Assembly: GCF_030915465.1 (NCBI RefSeq)
Contig: NZ_CP133267.1
Coordinates: 2,696,501 to 2,760,500 of the forward strand
Origin: Neobacillus sp. PS3-34
Lineage (GTDB): Bacteria; Bacillota; Bacilli; Bacillales; Cytobacillaceae
Direction of reading: 5' to 3'
DNA: 64,000 bases
Under the pieces are notes generated by a model that was not told the DNA's origin, did not search any database, and saw only the letters and a program-made list of their open reading frames with translations. Positions 9,159-17,763 of this stretch are shown here, piece by piece. The first letter of the stretch is position 1. Each line of letters begins with the position of its first letter. Position numbers and translations under genes: made by a program.

Positions 9159-9581
9159 ATGTTTCAGCTTGAGTTATAGAATGCAATCTGGTTATTTGTA
9201 ATAATATTTATGCTACATGATTTTGAGGAAATAATAGCAGTTGAGAAATGGGCTACTAGAACGGAACGTAAAATAATAAGTAATAACAAATGGTTAAACA
9301 AAAAGATTTGGCAATTTTGGAATGTTAATTCGTATTCCTTTGCAAAGAGAGACGTTTTTATATTCTTAACAATGTCTATTATAACTTTCATTAAAATTCA
9401 AAACTTAGAAAGTTCATGGAGTTCAATTTTATATCTTTCATTCTTGATATTTGTTTTAATTCACAATGTTGCCCATGTCTTGCAAACACTATTGTTAAAA
9501 ACATATACCCCAGGTCTCGTTACTGCAATATTGTTGGTGACTCCTTACACTATATATTTGTTAAACCGAGTAACATCTTAG
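9159..9581 (+). pseudogene. HXXEE domain membrane protein with early in-frame stop
   Basis: The frame opens at ATG 9159, hits TAG at 9177-9179 (codon 7) and continues in the same frame as NAIWLFVIIFMLHDFEEIIAV. HDFEE is the HXXEE signature at the end of the first membrane segment. Three further hydrophobic segments follow (residues ~50-65, ~75-95, ~105-120 of the continued frame). An ATG at 9210 could restart translation but would lose most of the first membrane segment. The family's function is unknown. It is the first gene of the element-flanked array. Confidence 0.65.
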
Positions 9582-9597
9582 AAATTCTATATTACTC

Positions 9598-9680
9598 CTT
9601 GTTCCACTAAAGGGTGTAAAAGTTGAAGAGTGGAGCTGTCATTGAGGTAGCTTTTCTTATTTCATGGGTTAGTTGAAAAA
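9598..9680 (+). repeat. cassette element 2
   Basis: Left arm CTTGTTCCACTAAAGGGTG, centre GAGCTGTCATTGAGGTAGCT then TTTTCTTATTTC, right arm ATGGGTTAGTTGAAAAA. Confidence 0.8.
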
Positions 9681-9763
9681 AATTCAGATATTCATATTCC
9701 AAAATTTGGGTTAAAATTGTTTATGAGATTATAAGCATTTCCGAATTTAGGAGTGAATTTAAA

Positions 9764-10273
9764 ATGAGGAAATACCTGCAAATATGTATATTTTTTCTTT
9801 TTTTAGTATTAATCCTTATACCAGTTGTTGCTTGCGGTAAAATTCAAGAACCAAAATTAACTATTAAAGCACAAATTTCAACGTTAAGTAAAAATGAATT
9901 TAATTATATTGATACTAAAGGTTTTGATAATCCTATCAGAGGAGAATTCAGAAAGTTCACATTTGATTTCGATATGGAACATTCAGATGACTCTCGGAAA
10001 ATTGATATTCCAAGTTTTTCTGATTTGGTAAATAAAAGAATTGATAATGCACGTGTTTTACATGCTACGGGCGTTGAACAAGATAACAAAGGTGAAAATT
10101 TTGCAAAATACACAACTGAGTTCGTTTTTTATTCCAAAGGTTTAAGTGAAGATGAAATAAGGGAAGCTTTTAGTTCTGATGTTATTACAGTATCTTGGAT
10201 TGCGAAAAATGGAAAACATATTACAAAAAGGTTTATTATTGGTGATTTAATTAAATTTATTAATAAGGATTAG
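9764..10273 (+). CDS. putative lipoprotein (169 aa)
   Basis: ATG 9764 behind AGGAG. Hydrophobic signal (ICIFFLFLVLILIP) with lipobox VVACG predicts a lipid-anchored surface protein. The mature part is acidic and shows no recognised domain (KFTFDFDMEHSDDSRKIDIP). It lies between elements at 9598 and 10274 as a single-gene unit. Confidence 0.65.
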   Translation: MRKYLQICIFFLFLVLILIPVVACGKIQEPKLTIKAQISTLSKNEFNYIDTKGFDNPIRGEFRKFTFDFDMEHSDDSRKIDIPSFSDLVNKRIDNARVLHATGVEQDNKGENFAKYTTEFVFYSKGLSEDEIREAFSSDVITVSWIAKNGKHITKRFIIGDLIKFINKD

Positions 10274-10364
10274 TTCTTCAACTAAAGGCTGCAAGAGTTG
10301 ATGATCGGAGCTGCCAGAAATGGCAGCTTTTTATTGAACTAAAGGGGCAGTTTAGTTGAAGAAG
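10274..10364 (+). repeat. cassette element 3 (best-preserved copy)
   Basis: 91 bp. Left end TTCTTCAACTAAAGGCTGC, perfect central hairpin GCTGCCAGAAATGGCAGC then T5, right part TTATTGAACTAAAGGGGCAG, end TTTAGTTGAAGAAG. The outer ends TTCTTCAACTAAA and TTTAGTTGAAGAA are exact reverse complements, so the whole element is an imperfect palindrome with terminator character. Confidence 0.9.
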
Positions 10365-10455
10365 AAAAAACGTTTAATGCGTATTTTTGAGCCAAAAAGC
10401 GAAGTAAAGGAAGCGTCGTAATGACGCTTCAAGTAGGGAACAATATTTAAATGTA

Positions 10456-11010
10456 TTACTCTTTAATGTATGTACCTTTACACTTATTAACAAATATTTT
10501 AATGGTTATTCCAAGTGCAATGTAGTAAAGCAAAGAGTACCAATATTTCCATCTTATATAATACACTAAATTCATTGCCTTACTTACAGGTTCACCGATA
10601 AATGCAAATAACAATGACATAATTAATAAGGCTATTATGTATGACTTCCATTTATTAAAAAATTGATACATCAACATATAGGTAACAGACACCATTGACA
10701 TATCAAATGCCATTGCTCTTGGAGCAACAGGGCTAAACTGTACTGGGTAAATCCAAAAACTTAAATCAATACCAATAGCATCTAAAAAAGTAGTAGGAAT
10801 CATTGCTAGTGTACCAATTAAAATAATTTCCAATAGTCTTTTTCGGTCGATTACCTTAAGCCATATAATCCATGGGAGTAAAGCAAAAGCAAACAGAACC
10901 CACCAATTCCAGGAAAATAATTCATATTTTAGCCAATGATTAAGGTCATTTTCAAAATTTTCGTGATGTAGTTCATGCATTTTTAATGCTGCTTTTAGAT
11001 TTTCATTCAT
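10456..11010 (-). CDS. CBO0543 family membrane protein
   Basis: 184 residues with about five membrane segments and the family's WIYPVQFSP and DMSMVSVTYMLMYQ motifs. The N-terminal ~35 residues are soluble and His/Glu-rich (MHELHHENFEND). Function unknown; such proteins are common in Bacillaceae. It is one of two minus-strand genes in the array, and the elements on both sides keep the plus orientation. Confidence 0.75.
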   Translation of the reverse strand: MNENLKAALKMHELHHENFENDLNHWLKYELFSWNWWVLFAFALLPWIIWLKVIDRKRLLEIILIGTLAMIPTTFLDAIGIDLSFWIYPVQFSPVAPRAMAFDMSMVSVTYMLMYQFFNKWKSYIIALLIMSLLFAFIGEPVSKAMNLVYYIRWKYWYSLLYYIALGITIKIFVNKCKGTYIKE

Positions 11011-11151
11011 AATGAAAACCTAACTTATTTAAAAAAGGACACTTCATATTTGGTTCACCTTTTTATAAGAATATTATTTAGTTTTTACTTGTAACAAAAA
11101 AACATTCAACAAAAAAATTATTACGTCGCACTGCGAGGATATTGTGTACTT

Positions 11152-11236
11152 CTTGTTCAACTAACGGGTGCGATGCTTCAATAACGAAGGATCCTTTTTT
11201 TATTCAGGAAACGGACCCTTTAATAATAGAAGAAGG
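11152..11236 (+). repeat. cassette element 4
   Basis: Left arm CTTGTTCAACTAACGGGTGC, centre AAGGATCCTTTTTTT, degenerate right arm TATTCAGGAAACGGACCC, end AATAATAGAAGAAGG. Confidence 0.75.
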
Positions 11237-11295
11237 GATATATAGTTTGGCAGACGAATATAAAATATTTAGGAAAACTTAGGGGGCGTACAACA

Positions 11296-11754
11296 ATGGA
11301 AAATGTAATAAATGGTATCAATCATTGGATACGTTTTTTACCAGAAGAGTTCAACCTGATGACAAAAAATGAAGTAACTAATCGACCATTACCACACAAA
11401 TGGTCTAAAAAAGAGATTTTAGGACATCTATGCGACTCAGCAATAAATAATATTGATAGGTTTATAAAGATTCAGTACGAAGAACTCCCATATGTTATAC
11501 AATCGTATAATCAAGACCAATGGGTATTACTTCAGAATTATCAAGATTGTCCACTTGATGAGATACTAAACCTTTTTTCTTCATTGAATAAGCAAATCAT
11601 AAATATAATATTGAATATTCCAAGACGGAGATTATCCAATCTTTGTGACATAGGAAATAATCAACTAAAAACATTAGAATGGCTCATAAAAGATTATCTT
11701 GAACATATGGAACACCATATTAACAATCAAATCCTTATCAAAAATAATGCCTAA
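11296..11754 (+). CDS. DinB superfamily protein
   Basis: 152 residues. ATG 11296 lies behind AGGGGGCG. DinB-like four-helix pattern: PHKWSKKEILGHLCDSAINN near residue 35 carries the first conserved His, and DYLEHMEHHINNQ at the C-terminus carries the last. Metal-dependent activity is possible for the fold but unproven here. A single gene between elements at 11152 and 11764. Confidence 0.75.
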   Translation: MENVINGINHWIRFLPEEFNLMTKNEVTNRPLPHKWSKKEILGHLCDSAINNIDRFIKIQYEELPYVIQSYNQDQWVLLQNYQDCPLDEILNLFSSLNKQIINIILNIPRRRLSNLCDIGNNQLKTLEWLIKDYLEHMEHHINNQILIKNNA

Positions 11755-11763
11755 TATTGATTA

Positions 11764-11850
11764 TGCTTATTTAACTAACGGCTGCTTATCTTCAATAAAA
11801 TATATAAATAAAAAAGCTTGGATCATAAAATTTGGTCCAAGCATTTTTTG
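11764..11850 (+). repeat. cassette element 5 (left arm plus hairpin)
   Basis: Left arm GCTTATTTAACTAACGGCTGC and a central hairpin GCTTGGATC...GGTCCAAGC then ATTTTTTG, which can terminate the upstream gene. The right arm is not recognisable. Confidence 0.65.
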
Positions 11851-12045
11851 TGCTAATTTTTCACCGAATTTTTGCACGCAGCCTAATTGGACAGTTATTT
11901 CAATTGCGAATTGAACCGCCAGTTGTGAATCTGTACTTCAAAATCAAACTCGTTACTAATATAACAACGGGTTTACTTGTAAGGTACAAAACGGTAAATC
12001 GCAGACCAAATCAAATAGCAAATCACATAAACTTCACAGTCAAAA

Positions 12046-12082
12046 AGGCTTAGAGATGCAAATATCTCTAAGTCTTTTTTTT
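12046..12082 (+). terminator. intrinsic terminator
   Basis: CTTAGAGAT-GCAAAT-ATCTCTAAG followed by a T8 run. No convincing gene lies upstream; 11851-12045 appears non-coding. Confidence 0.7.
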
Positions 12083-12149
12083 GAATTTTCTTTTTTTCAC
12101 TAAACCCCCGTAAGTTATACAAGTTCATTAGACGCTAAAGTGAGTTTGG

Positions 12150-12345
12150 TAAATAAACGGAGAATTTTCTCTTAATTAGAAAATAGCACTGAAAATAGCT
12201 TAAATAGACGGAGAGATTCCGACTATTGACTCGAAAAACGTGAAAATGGTTAATTTTGCTTTGCTTAATTGGAAAACCTCCGCTTATATACCCCGAACTG
12301 AGCTCTATTCTGCTGTCTAACCGAAAAATCTCCGCTTATTTTATA
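12150..12345. repeat. four degenerate TCCGCTTAT-type repeats
   Basis: AATAAACGGAGAATTTTC (~12152) and AAATAGACGGAGAGATTCC (~12201) face their inverted counterparts GGAAAACCTCCGCTTATAT (~12271) and AAAAATCTCCGCTTATTTT (~12325). This two-plus-two inverted arrangement fills most of the gap 12083-12450, which holds no gene. Confidence 0.5.
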
Positions 12346-12452
12346 TAGCACTGGAAACCAGCTAAGTCTGAAGTCTGATATAAAAATCAAGCTCAAGCAC
12401 AATTATGAAAGTATTTGAAAAAAGGTAATATGGAATCAAGATAACAACAAGA

Positions 12453-12467
12453 TACCCTACGGGGGTA
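12453..12467. promoter_or_regulatory. CsoR-type operator
   Basis: TACCCTACGGGGGTA matches the GC-centred operator of the copper repressor CsoR in Bacillus (TACCCTACGGGGGTA upstream of copZA). It lies about 130 bp before the DJ-1/PfpI gene, which would then be metal- or sulfide-responsive. No CsoR or CopA gene is in the window. Confidence 0.45.
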
Positions 12468-12598
12468 CAACGAAATTTTGCGGTAATACCCAAAAGAGTG
12501 CGGTTTTTATCATGTTCAAACTAAGTACAATGTGACACAAGGGTAGTCAATAACAAATAACCACATTTTGGTGGTAGAAAATTGAGGAGGAAAATTAA

Positions 12599-13998
12599 AT
12601 GAAAAGGTTAGTAGTACGTTTAGCTGTTTATGTATTGATTTTCGTTGTTTTTATGGGGGGGATCGGGCTGTATGGATTTAATCGTCATCAAAAAGATTTT
12701 TACTTAAACGTCCGCCATGAGCCAGTTCCTTCGCTGCAAGGTGTGAAAATACCTCAATACAATCCCGATAAACCTACAGTAGCAGTCGTATTGGCGGATT
12801 CAACCATACCCACCGAAGACTTCGATTTTCTTATTCCCTACGAACTGCTGTCGATGACAGATGCTTATAATGTATACGCTGTTGCACCGGACAAAAACGT
12901 GAAGTCATTATCAGGCGGGCTGGATGTACTACCACATTACTCTTATAAAGAACTGGATAACCTATTAAATAAAAGTCCGGATATTATTGTGGTCCCTTAT
13001 ATGCCCATAGATGTGTCCAAATTAGATGAAGTGAAATATCAACCAACTCGCAAATGGATTCAAAAACATTCCAGAAGTAAAACGACGACTTTTGTAAGCA
13101 TTTGTGGTGGGTCGTTGAATCTTGCCGATGCCGGTTTATTAAAAGGGAAGTCGGCCACCTCACACTGGCAGGCCTTACCTGGATTAATCAAGAAATATAC
13201 GGATACACATTGGAAAGAGGATGTGCGGTATGTTCATGAAGGAAACACCTTAACTTCAGCCGGTCAAAGTGCAGGTATTGATGCAGTACTTCATCTGATA
13301 TCTCAGCAACTAGGAGAACCCGTGGCTGCAAAAATATCTAAGGAAATTAGTTATCCTTCGTACCAATTCGTACAAAATCCAAAGGTGGCCCTTTTTACAG
13401 GGATATAAAATTCGCAACATATCTACTAAATCTTGGATTCCATTGGAATAAGAAACAGATGGGTGTCCTTCTGTATAAAGATATGGATGAGATAGCTTTA
13501 TCTTCTATATTTGATTCTTATGGTGACACCGGAACGACACAAGTCTTGACCGTTTCTAGTTCGGATGCACCAATTACTACAAAACATCATCTTAATATAC
13601 TGGCAAGGCATCAAGTATCTAATGCTCCAAAATTAGACAAAATGATCATACCAGGTGGCGACGCAAAATCACTGGCTGCAGCAGATGTAAGACTTTGGAA
13701 TGAAAAGGGTAATGCAAAAGAAACCCTCCTTATTCATAGTGATTCACCAAACAGATATGTATTCGAAGCGCCATTGGAAGATTTAGCTAAACAAGAAGAC
13801 CTTTTAACTGCCAAGCATGCTGTAAAACGATTTGAATATCGTGCGACTGGTATCCATCTTGAGGGCAAACCATTTCCTCTTGAAACTTACGGCAATGTAC
13901 TTCTAACCGGTTTACTAGCTTTGTTGGTAGCTTTCTGTATTGACAGACGATTCATTATGAAGAAAACAATTTTCAAATCGTATAAACAAGCCGGTTAA
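12599..13998 (+). CDS. membrane-anchored DJ-1/PfpI tandem-domain protein (one frameshift)
   Basis: About 466 residues once a single-base gap is repaired. One N-terminal membrane segment (LAVYVLIFVVFMGGIGLYG), a first PfpI/DJ-1 domain with the nucleophile elbow VSICGGSLNLADAG (Cys at about residue 178), a second PfpI-like domain without an evident nucleophile Cys (KMIIPGGDAKSL) and a C-terminal membrane segment (VLLTGLLALLVAFCI). The frame changes at GGCC 13387-13390; adding one C gives KVAPFYRDIKFATYLL. ATG 12599 lies behind GGAGGAAAA. Substrate unknown; related proteins act as amidase or glyoxalase-like enzymes. A CsoR-like site lies upstream. It is longer than other genes in the array. Confidence 0.75.
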
Positions 13999-14003
13999 TC
14001 ACT

Positions 14004-14024
14004 ACCGCCTGCGGGCGGTTTTTT
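14004..14024 (+). terminator. terminator of the DJ-1/PfpI gene
   Basis: ACCGCCTGCGGGCGGTTTTTT, a short GC-rich stem and T run six bases after the stop codon. Confidence 0.85.
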
Positions 14025-14097
14025 CCATTCTCACCATTAACGTCCGATAGCTGCCATTATAGTAAATTATAGAACCAGAAATACCTGAAATTCCGTC

Positions 14098-14125
14098 AAC
14101 TCCGCTATTCTGCCCGTTAGCCACC
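14098..14125 (-). repeat. cassette-type element arm in reverse orientation
   Basis: The minus strand reads GTGGCTAACGGGCAGAATAG, a right-arm core. It is the only copy in this orientation that I found. Confidence 0.5.
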
Positions 14126-14186
14126 CACGAATGAGTGCGTTTCATCAAGTTATAAGTGGCTTTTCTAATTTCACAAGAAAGATTGT

Positions 14187-14274
14187 GCTTAAAGTAACGG
14201 GTGCATTACTATAAGATCCAGCTGCCAATGGCGGCTTTTTGTTTTTTCAGCTAACGGGCAGGATACTTCCAATA
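14187..14274 (+). repeat. cassette element 6
   Basis: Left arm GCTTAAAGTAACGGGTGC, centre GCTGCCAATGGCGGC then T5, right arm TTTCAGCTAACGGGCAGG, end ATACTTCCAATA. Confidence 0.85.
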
Positions 14275-14388
14275 CATGGTATCATTGGTCTGTGAGATAA
14301 AGTAATAGACTGAAAAACAAAGTTTTTGACTGAGAAAATAAAGTTGCAGACTAGAAATAGTTCCTTTCAAAAAACAAGGAGGATTTTT

Positions 14389-14894
14389 ATGGTTAACAAT
14401 CTGAATCAATCGTTCGAATTTACGCGTGTATTCGATGCCCCTCGCGAACTCGTATTTAAAGCATGGACAGAGCACGGGCATTTCGCGAAATGGTGGGGAC
14501 CAAAGGGATTCACCCTCGAAGTCGTTATAATGGACGCTCGATCAGGTGGCCGGTTTTTAGGTTTTCTGACGTCTCCTAACGGAAATCTAGTTATGTGGAG
14601 AAAATTTACATACCAAGAGGTTGTCGAACCTGAGAAAGTGTCTTATATCCAATCCTTTTCCGATGAGCAAGGCAATACGGTCGGAGCGCCTTTTAGTGGG
14701 AGCTGGCCTCTTGAAATTATGAATGTCATAACGCTTGAAGATGACGAAGGTAAAACTGTTTTAAACTGAAAGGTTGGCCTGTGAACGCTTCCGCTGAGGA
14801 ACAAGAATCTTACAACGGTATGGCTCCAATGCTTCAACAAGATCTTGAGGGTACTTTCGATAAACTTGCCGACTATCTTGTCTCCCTGAATTAG
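14389..14894 (+). CDS. SRPBCC / AHSA1 domain protein (one frameshift)
   Basis: About 168 residues. ATG 14389 lies behind AAGGAGG. N-terminal FTRVFDAPRELVFKAWTE and KWWGPKGFT are hallmarks of the AHSA1-type START fold. The frame closes early at 14769 (EGKTVLN), while the next frame continues LKGWPVNASAEEQESYNG and LEGTFDKLADYL to TAG 14894. One base is missing in TTTTAAACTG near 14760. This break is not at GGCC, so it may be a real mutation or an A/T-run error. Members bind hydrophobic ligands or act as small stress proteins; the role here is unknown. Confidence 0.75.
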
Positions 14895-14950
14895 AATGCG
14901 ATAAAAAATTTAATCGGCGAAAAAACCTTAATCACTTTTAACGTTACAGG

Positions 14951-15040
14951 TCATTGAGCTAACGGGGGCGAGAGTTAAACAAGGTGTTGTGGCGGCAGCA
15001 TCATTTTCTTATTCAGCTACCGGGGCAGGTTAATTCAAAA
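14951..15040 (+). repeat. cassette element 7
   Basis: Left arm TCATTGAGCTAACGGGGGC, centre GTTGTGGCGGCAGCATC, right part CTTATTCAGCTACCGGGGCAG, end GTTAATTCAAAAA. Confidence 0.85.
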
Positions 15041-15070
15041 AAATTCCATTGATGAGGTGAGGCTTCAGGT

Positions 15071-15358
15071 ATGGAAGTGAGCAAGTTAAAACAGTGCATA
15101 GCAGTGTCAAAGGTTATATTATCTACTGATGTAATAAAAGAGGTAGAACATTACTTTAATCATAGTGAATATGAAATGGCTTTTGAGGGGTTATTAATCG
15201 AATTAACCAAGTTGGGAAAGTATCCATTAGGTTTTAATTTTCTTGAATGGAAAGCACTTGGAGAACATTTTAAACTTGATAAAGAATCGGTGTTTGATGT
15301 GTCTATTTGGACAAAATTCTTGAATTGGGGAAAAGATTACTTAGACCAATACAGATAA
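15071..15358 (+). CDS. hypothetical protein (95 aa)
   Basis: Soluble, helical 95-residue protein. ATG 15071 lies behind GAGGTGAGG. The middle segment HYFNHSEYEMAFEGLLIEL resembles small contact-dependent immunity proteins, but I cannot assign a family. Flanked by elements at 14951 and 15361. Confidence 0.55.
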   Translation: MEVSKLKQCIAVSKVILSTDVIKEVEHYFNHSEYEMAFEGLLIELTKLGKYPLGFNFLEWKALGEHFKLDKESVFDVSIWTKFLNWGKDYLDQYR

Positions 15359-15360
15359 AT

Positions 15361-15447
15361 GCTTATTGAAGTAACGGAGTGCTTTACTTCAAGAAGGAGT
15401 AAAGCCTTTTTCTTATTCAAGTAACGGAGCAGTTTAGTTACGATCAA
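15361..15447 (+). repeat. cassette element 8
   Basis: Left arm GCTTATTGAAGTAACGGAG, centre GCTTTACTTC...GGAGTAAAGC then CTTTTTC, right arm TTATTCAAGTAACGGAGCAG, end TTTAGTTACGATCAAC. Confidence 0.85.
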
Positions 15448-15469
15448 CTAAAATAAAAAACAAAGGAAG

Positions 15470-15979
15470 TTAATGAGTCCCCTTTGCTTTTTCTGATGAA
15501 TGTTGGGCATTTGAAATTAGATTAATTAAACCAACAAACCCTCTAATGTATAATTTTATTAAAAAAATTCCAATAAAGGAATGGTACCATTTCCATCCTT
15601 TTTTGTATTTAATGGTTCTTGTAAAACGTTCCATTAAAGCTTCCAAAACAACTTGTGGTGTAGTAAATAAAAATGTTTTCAATATGATTTCACTTAACTT
15701 TTTTATTTTTCGAGTGGACTGATAGTACCAAACAGTAATTAACGGACACAAAATACTATCGTATAAAAAACTCCCTTTCGTAAATTTACGTTCATTTTTC
15801 AGCCTAACTGGATACTCTAAACGGTCTTTTGAAACAAGGTAGTTATCTAAAGGTGTATTGAAAAAAGAACTTAATAAAAAAATGATTAAATGTTCTTTTA
15901 TTGGTTTTTTTAATAATGTAGGGAAAAGAAGTACCAATCCTAACACCCATAGGAATTTTAGTATTTTTCGGTCTGTCAT
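15470..15979 (-). CDS. CBO0543 family membrane protein
   Basis: About 169 residues from ATG 15979, chosen because GAGGAGAG lies eight to twelve bases upstream. Hydrophobic segments at about residues 8-22 and 28-45, the family's DNYLVSKDRLEYPVR segment, then SFLYDSILCPLITVWYY and a C-terminal amphipathic half ending in a Ser/Lys tail. Function unknown. Second CBO0543 gene of the array and again on the minus strand between plus-oriented elements. Confidence 0.7.
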   Translation of the reverse strand: MTDRKILKFLWVLGLVLLFPTLLKKPIKEHLIIFLLSSFFNTPLDNYLVSKDRLEYPVRLKNERKFTKGSFLYDSILCPLITVWYYQSTRKIKKLSEIILKTFLFTTPQVVLEALMERFTRTIKYKKGWKWYHSFIGIFLIKLYIRGFVGLINLISNAQHSSEKAKGTH

Positions 15980-16081
15980 TAAGAACACTCTCCTCTAATA
16001 TTATAGTTTGTGTATTTTTCATCTCTTTATAACGATAATTTGTTGAAGAATGTAGGTGTTTTATCATATTTGTGAAGTGTT

Positions 16082-16174
16082 TCACTTAAAGTAACGGGGT
16101 GCTTGAGTTGAAGATGGAGTTGCGGTGGCAGCTCTTTTTTGTTGTTCAACTAAAAGGCAGTTTAGTTCAACAAG
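16082..16174 (+). repeat. cassette element 9
   Basis: Left arm TCACTTAAAGTAACGGGGTGC, centre GTTGCGGTGGCAGCTC then T6, right arm GTTCAACTAAAAGGCAG, end TTTAGTTCAACAAG. Confidence 0.85.
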
Positions 16175-16248
16175 AATTATTTGATAAGAAGGATTTTATT
16201 GGACTCAATCGAACTCTAAATAGATAAATTGAAATGGGAGTATGGAAA

Positions 16249-16722
16249 ATGACAAATAATGAAATAATTATCGAAGCTAAGAGGCTTGTAGAAAGAATTA
16301 AGTTAAAATATCCCGATTTTGTTGGCAAAACGGCAACCGAAAGTGATTTAGCAAAATTAGAAAAAGAACTTAAAATAAAATTGCCAGAATGGTATATCGA
16401 ATTATATACAACCGTCCCTTTAATAGATGCAGAGTTCGGAATCCAAGAAGATGAACCTGATGAGGATTATGATGGGGTTTCATATATTATATGGGGAGGT
16501 GTGGATGACATAATTGATGAAAGCACTAAATATGAACCTGGAATATCGGTATTAGAAGATGGATATGTTTTTTCAGCAAGTTGTTCCCACGGAAGCGGTG
16601 ACCCTATATATATCAAACTAAGTTCAAAGCAGCTAAGCGTATTTCGAATATACCACGATGATTATTCTAAAAATCAATTAGCAGATGACCTTACTTCTTT
16701 GTTTAAGAATGCAATAATCTAA
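16249..16722 (+). CDS. SMI1/KNR4 (SUKH) family protein
   Basis: About 157 residues from ATG 16249 (an in-frame ATG at 16234 is possible). The N-terminal motif ATESDLAKLEKELKIKLPEW is the SUKH-superfamily signature, followed by an acidic stretch (EDEPDEDYDG) and FSASCSHGSGDPIYI. SUKH proteins are frequent immunity proteins against polymorphic nuclease toxins. No toxin lies beside it, so an orphan immunity role is inferred from family knowledge only. Flanked by elements at 16082 and 16741. Confidence 0.75.
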   Translation: MTNNEIIIEAKRLVERIKLKYPDFVGKTATESDLAKLEKELKIKLPEWYIELYTTVPLIDAEFGIQEDEPDEDYDGVSYIIWGGVDDIIDESTKYEPGISVLEDGYVFSASCSHGSGDPIYIKLSSKQLSVFRIYHDDYSKNQLADDLTSLFKNAII

Positions 16723-16740
16723 CCAGTTCGGTACTACCCA

Positions 16741-16836
16741 TCTTCTTCAATTAAGGGGGTACCTGAGTTGAAGGCTGGGCTGTTATTGTTGTCGGCTTTA
16801 CTCATATTGTGCTAACAGGCAGATTAGTGGAAGAAG
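16741..16836 (+). repeat. cassette element 10
   Basis: Left arm TCTTCTTCAATTAAGGGGG, centre GGCTGGGCTGTTATTGTTG, right arm TATTGTGCTAACAGGCAG, end ATTAGTGGAAGAAGG. Confidence 0.8.
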
Positions 16837-16900
16837 GAACTTGATAATAAGACTATCGTCTACGTTGAGGGGGCTAGTTCTTTTACTTAAGGAGGAACTA

Positions 16901-17746
16901 ATGAAGGCGAGTAAGGTTTTGTTTTTAATTTTTATTATTTTAATGGGATGCGATTTAAATGAAAACCAATTCCAAACTAAAGATAGACGGATTACATTCC
17001 AATTTAATAATAAGGCAAATGTATCAAATGTCAGATTAGATAAGATCAGGAAAGAGACGTTATCGACGTATGATGAAATTATGAAATTTAATACTGAATT
17101 TCAACCAGCAAAGAAAATCGTTATTGAAATTGAAAAAGGAAAAGGAATATCGACTGGTTATCGAAATGAAGTTAAATTATACTCTGTAAATACTGGCAAT
17201 TATCCTTTGGTTCACGAATTATCCCATACTCTTTTAGGTTATGGAAATGATTTTGATACAAATTGCGGCTATTTTACACAGGAAGGATTTGCAATATATC
17301 TTCAAAATAAGTTAGGAAAACCATACTTTCCAAACGAGACAGTTCCTATACAAAGGTTAATGAAAACCGTAGTAGAGTCTAATAAAAATATTCCATTACA
17401 TAAATTGATAGATCAGAAGACAGAACGATCGTTTTTTCGTGCCTCCGCAGATACAAGTGAGGGTTATACAATTCAATGGTTAAGTTATTTGGAATCGGGT
17501 TCCTTTGTAAGTTATCTAATTGAAAATTATGGAATAAAAAGATTTGAAAAGGTGTTTAATAAGAGGAAACTTGAGGAAAATCTATCAATGGTTTACGGAA
17601 AAGGCTTGCCCCAATTAGAAAATGAATGGCTTGATTCCTTAATAAGAGAAAAAGATCCGTCTCAACCTGAAATTAATGGTTTCAGTGACTATTATTCTCT
17701 AAGTGAAATGTTATTCTCATTAGATGAATCGATTTTTCAGAAATAA
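16901..17746 (+). CDS. HExxH metallopeptidase-like lipoprotein
   Basis: About 281 residues from ATG 16901, behind AAGGAGG. Signal with lipobox (IILMGCD) predicts a surface anchor. The zinc motif HELSH (in PLVHELSHTLLGYG) and a downstream EGFAIYLQ glutamate are arranged as in gluzincin peptidases. The C-terminal half has GYTIQWLSYLESGSFVSYLI and YGIKRFEKVF, typical of collagenase-like M1/M4-related peptidases where this segment closes the active site. Substrate unknown. Single gene between elements at 16741 and 17764. Confidence 0.7.
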   Translation: MKASKVLFLIFIILMGCDLNENQFQTKDRRITFQFNNKANVSNVRLDKIRKETLSTYDEIMKFNTEFQPAKKIVIEIEKGKGISTGYRNEVKLYSVNTGNYPLVHELSHTLLGYGNDFDTNCGYFTQEGFAIYLQNKLGKPYFPNETVPIQRLMKTVVESNKNIPLHKLIDQKTERSFFRASADTSEGYTIQWLSYLESGSFVSYLIENYGIKRFEKVFNKRKLEENLSMVYGKGLPQLENEWLDSLIREKDPSQPEINGFSDYYSLSEMLFSLDESIFQK

Positions 17747-17763
17747 ATAAACAAACTTTCATA

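Noticed and set aside
9210..9581. Intact HXXEE gene starting at 9210
   Set aside because: Start there would remove most of the first membrane segment, and no ribosome site precedes it; the in-frame TAG at 9177 is the better explanation.
11832..12053. 73-residue plus-strand ORF
   Set aside because: No ribosome site, basic low-complexity composition, and it overlaps the element hairpin and a terminator.
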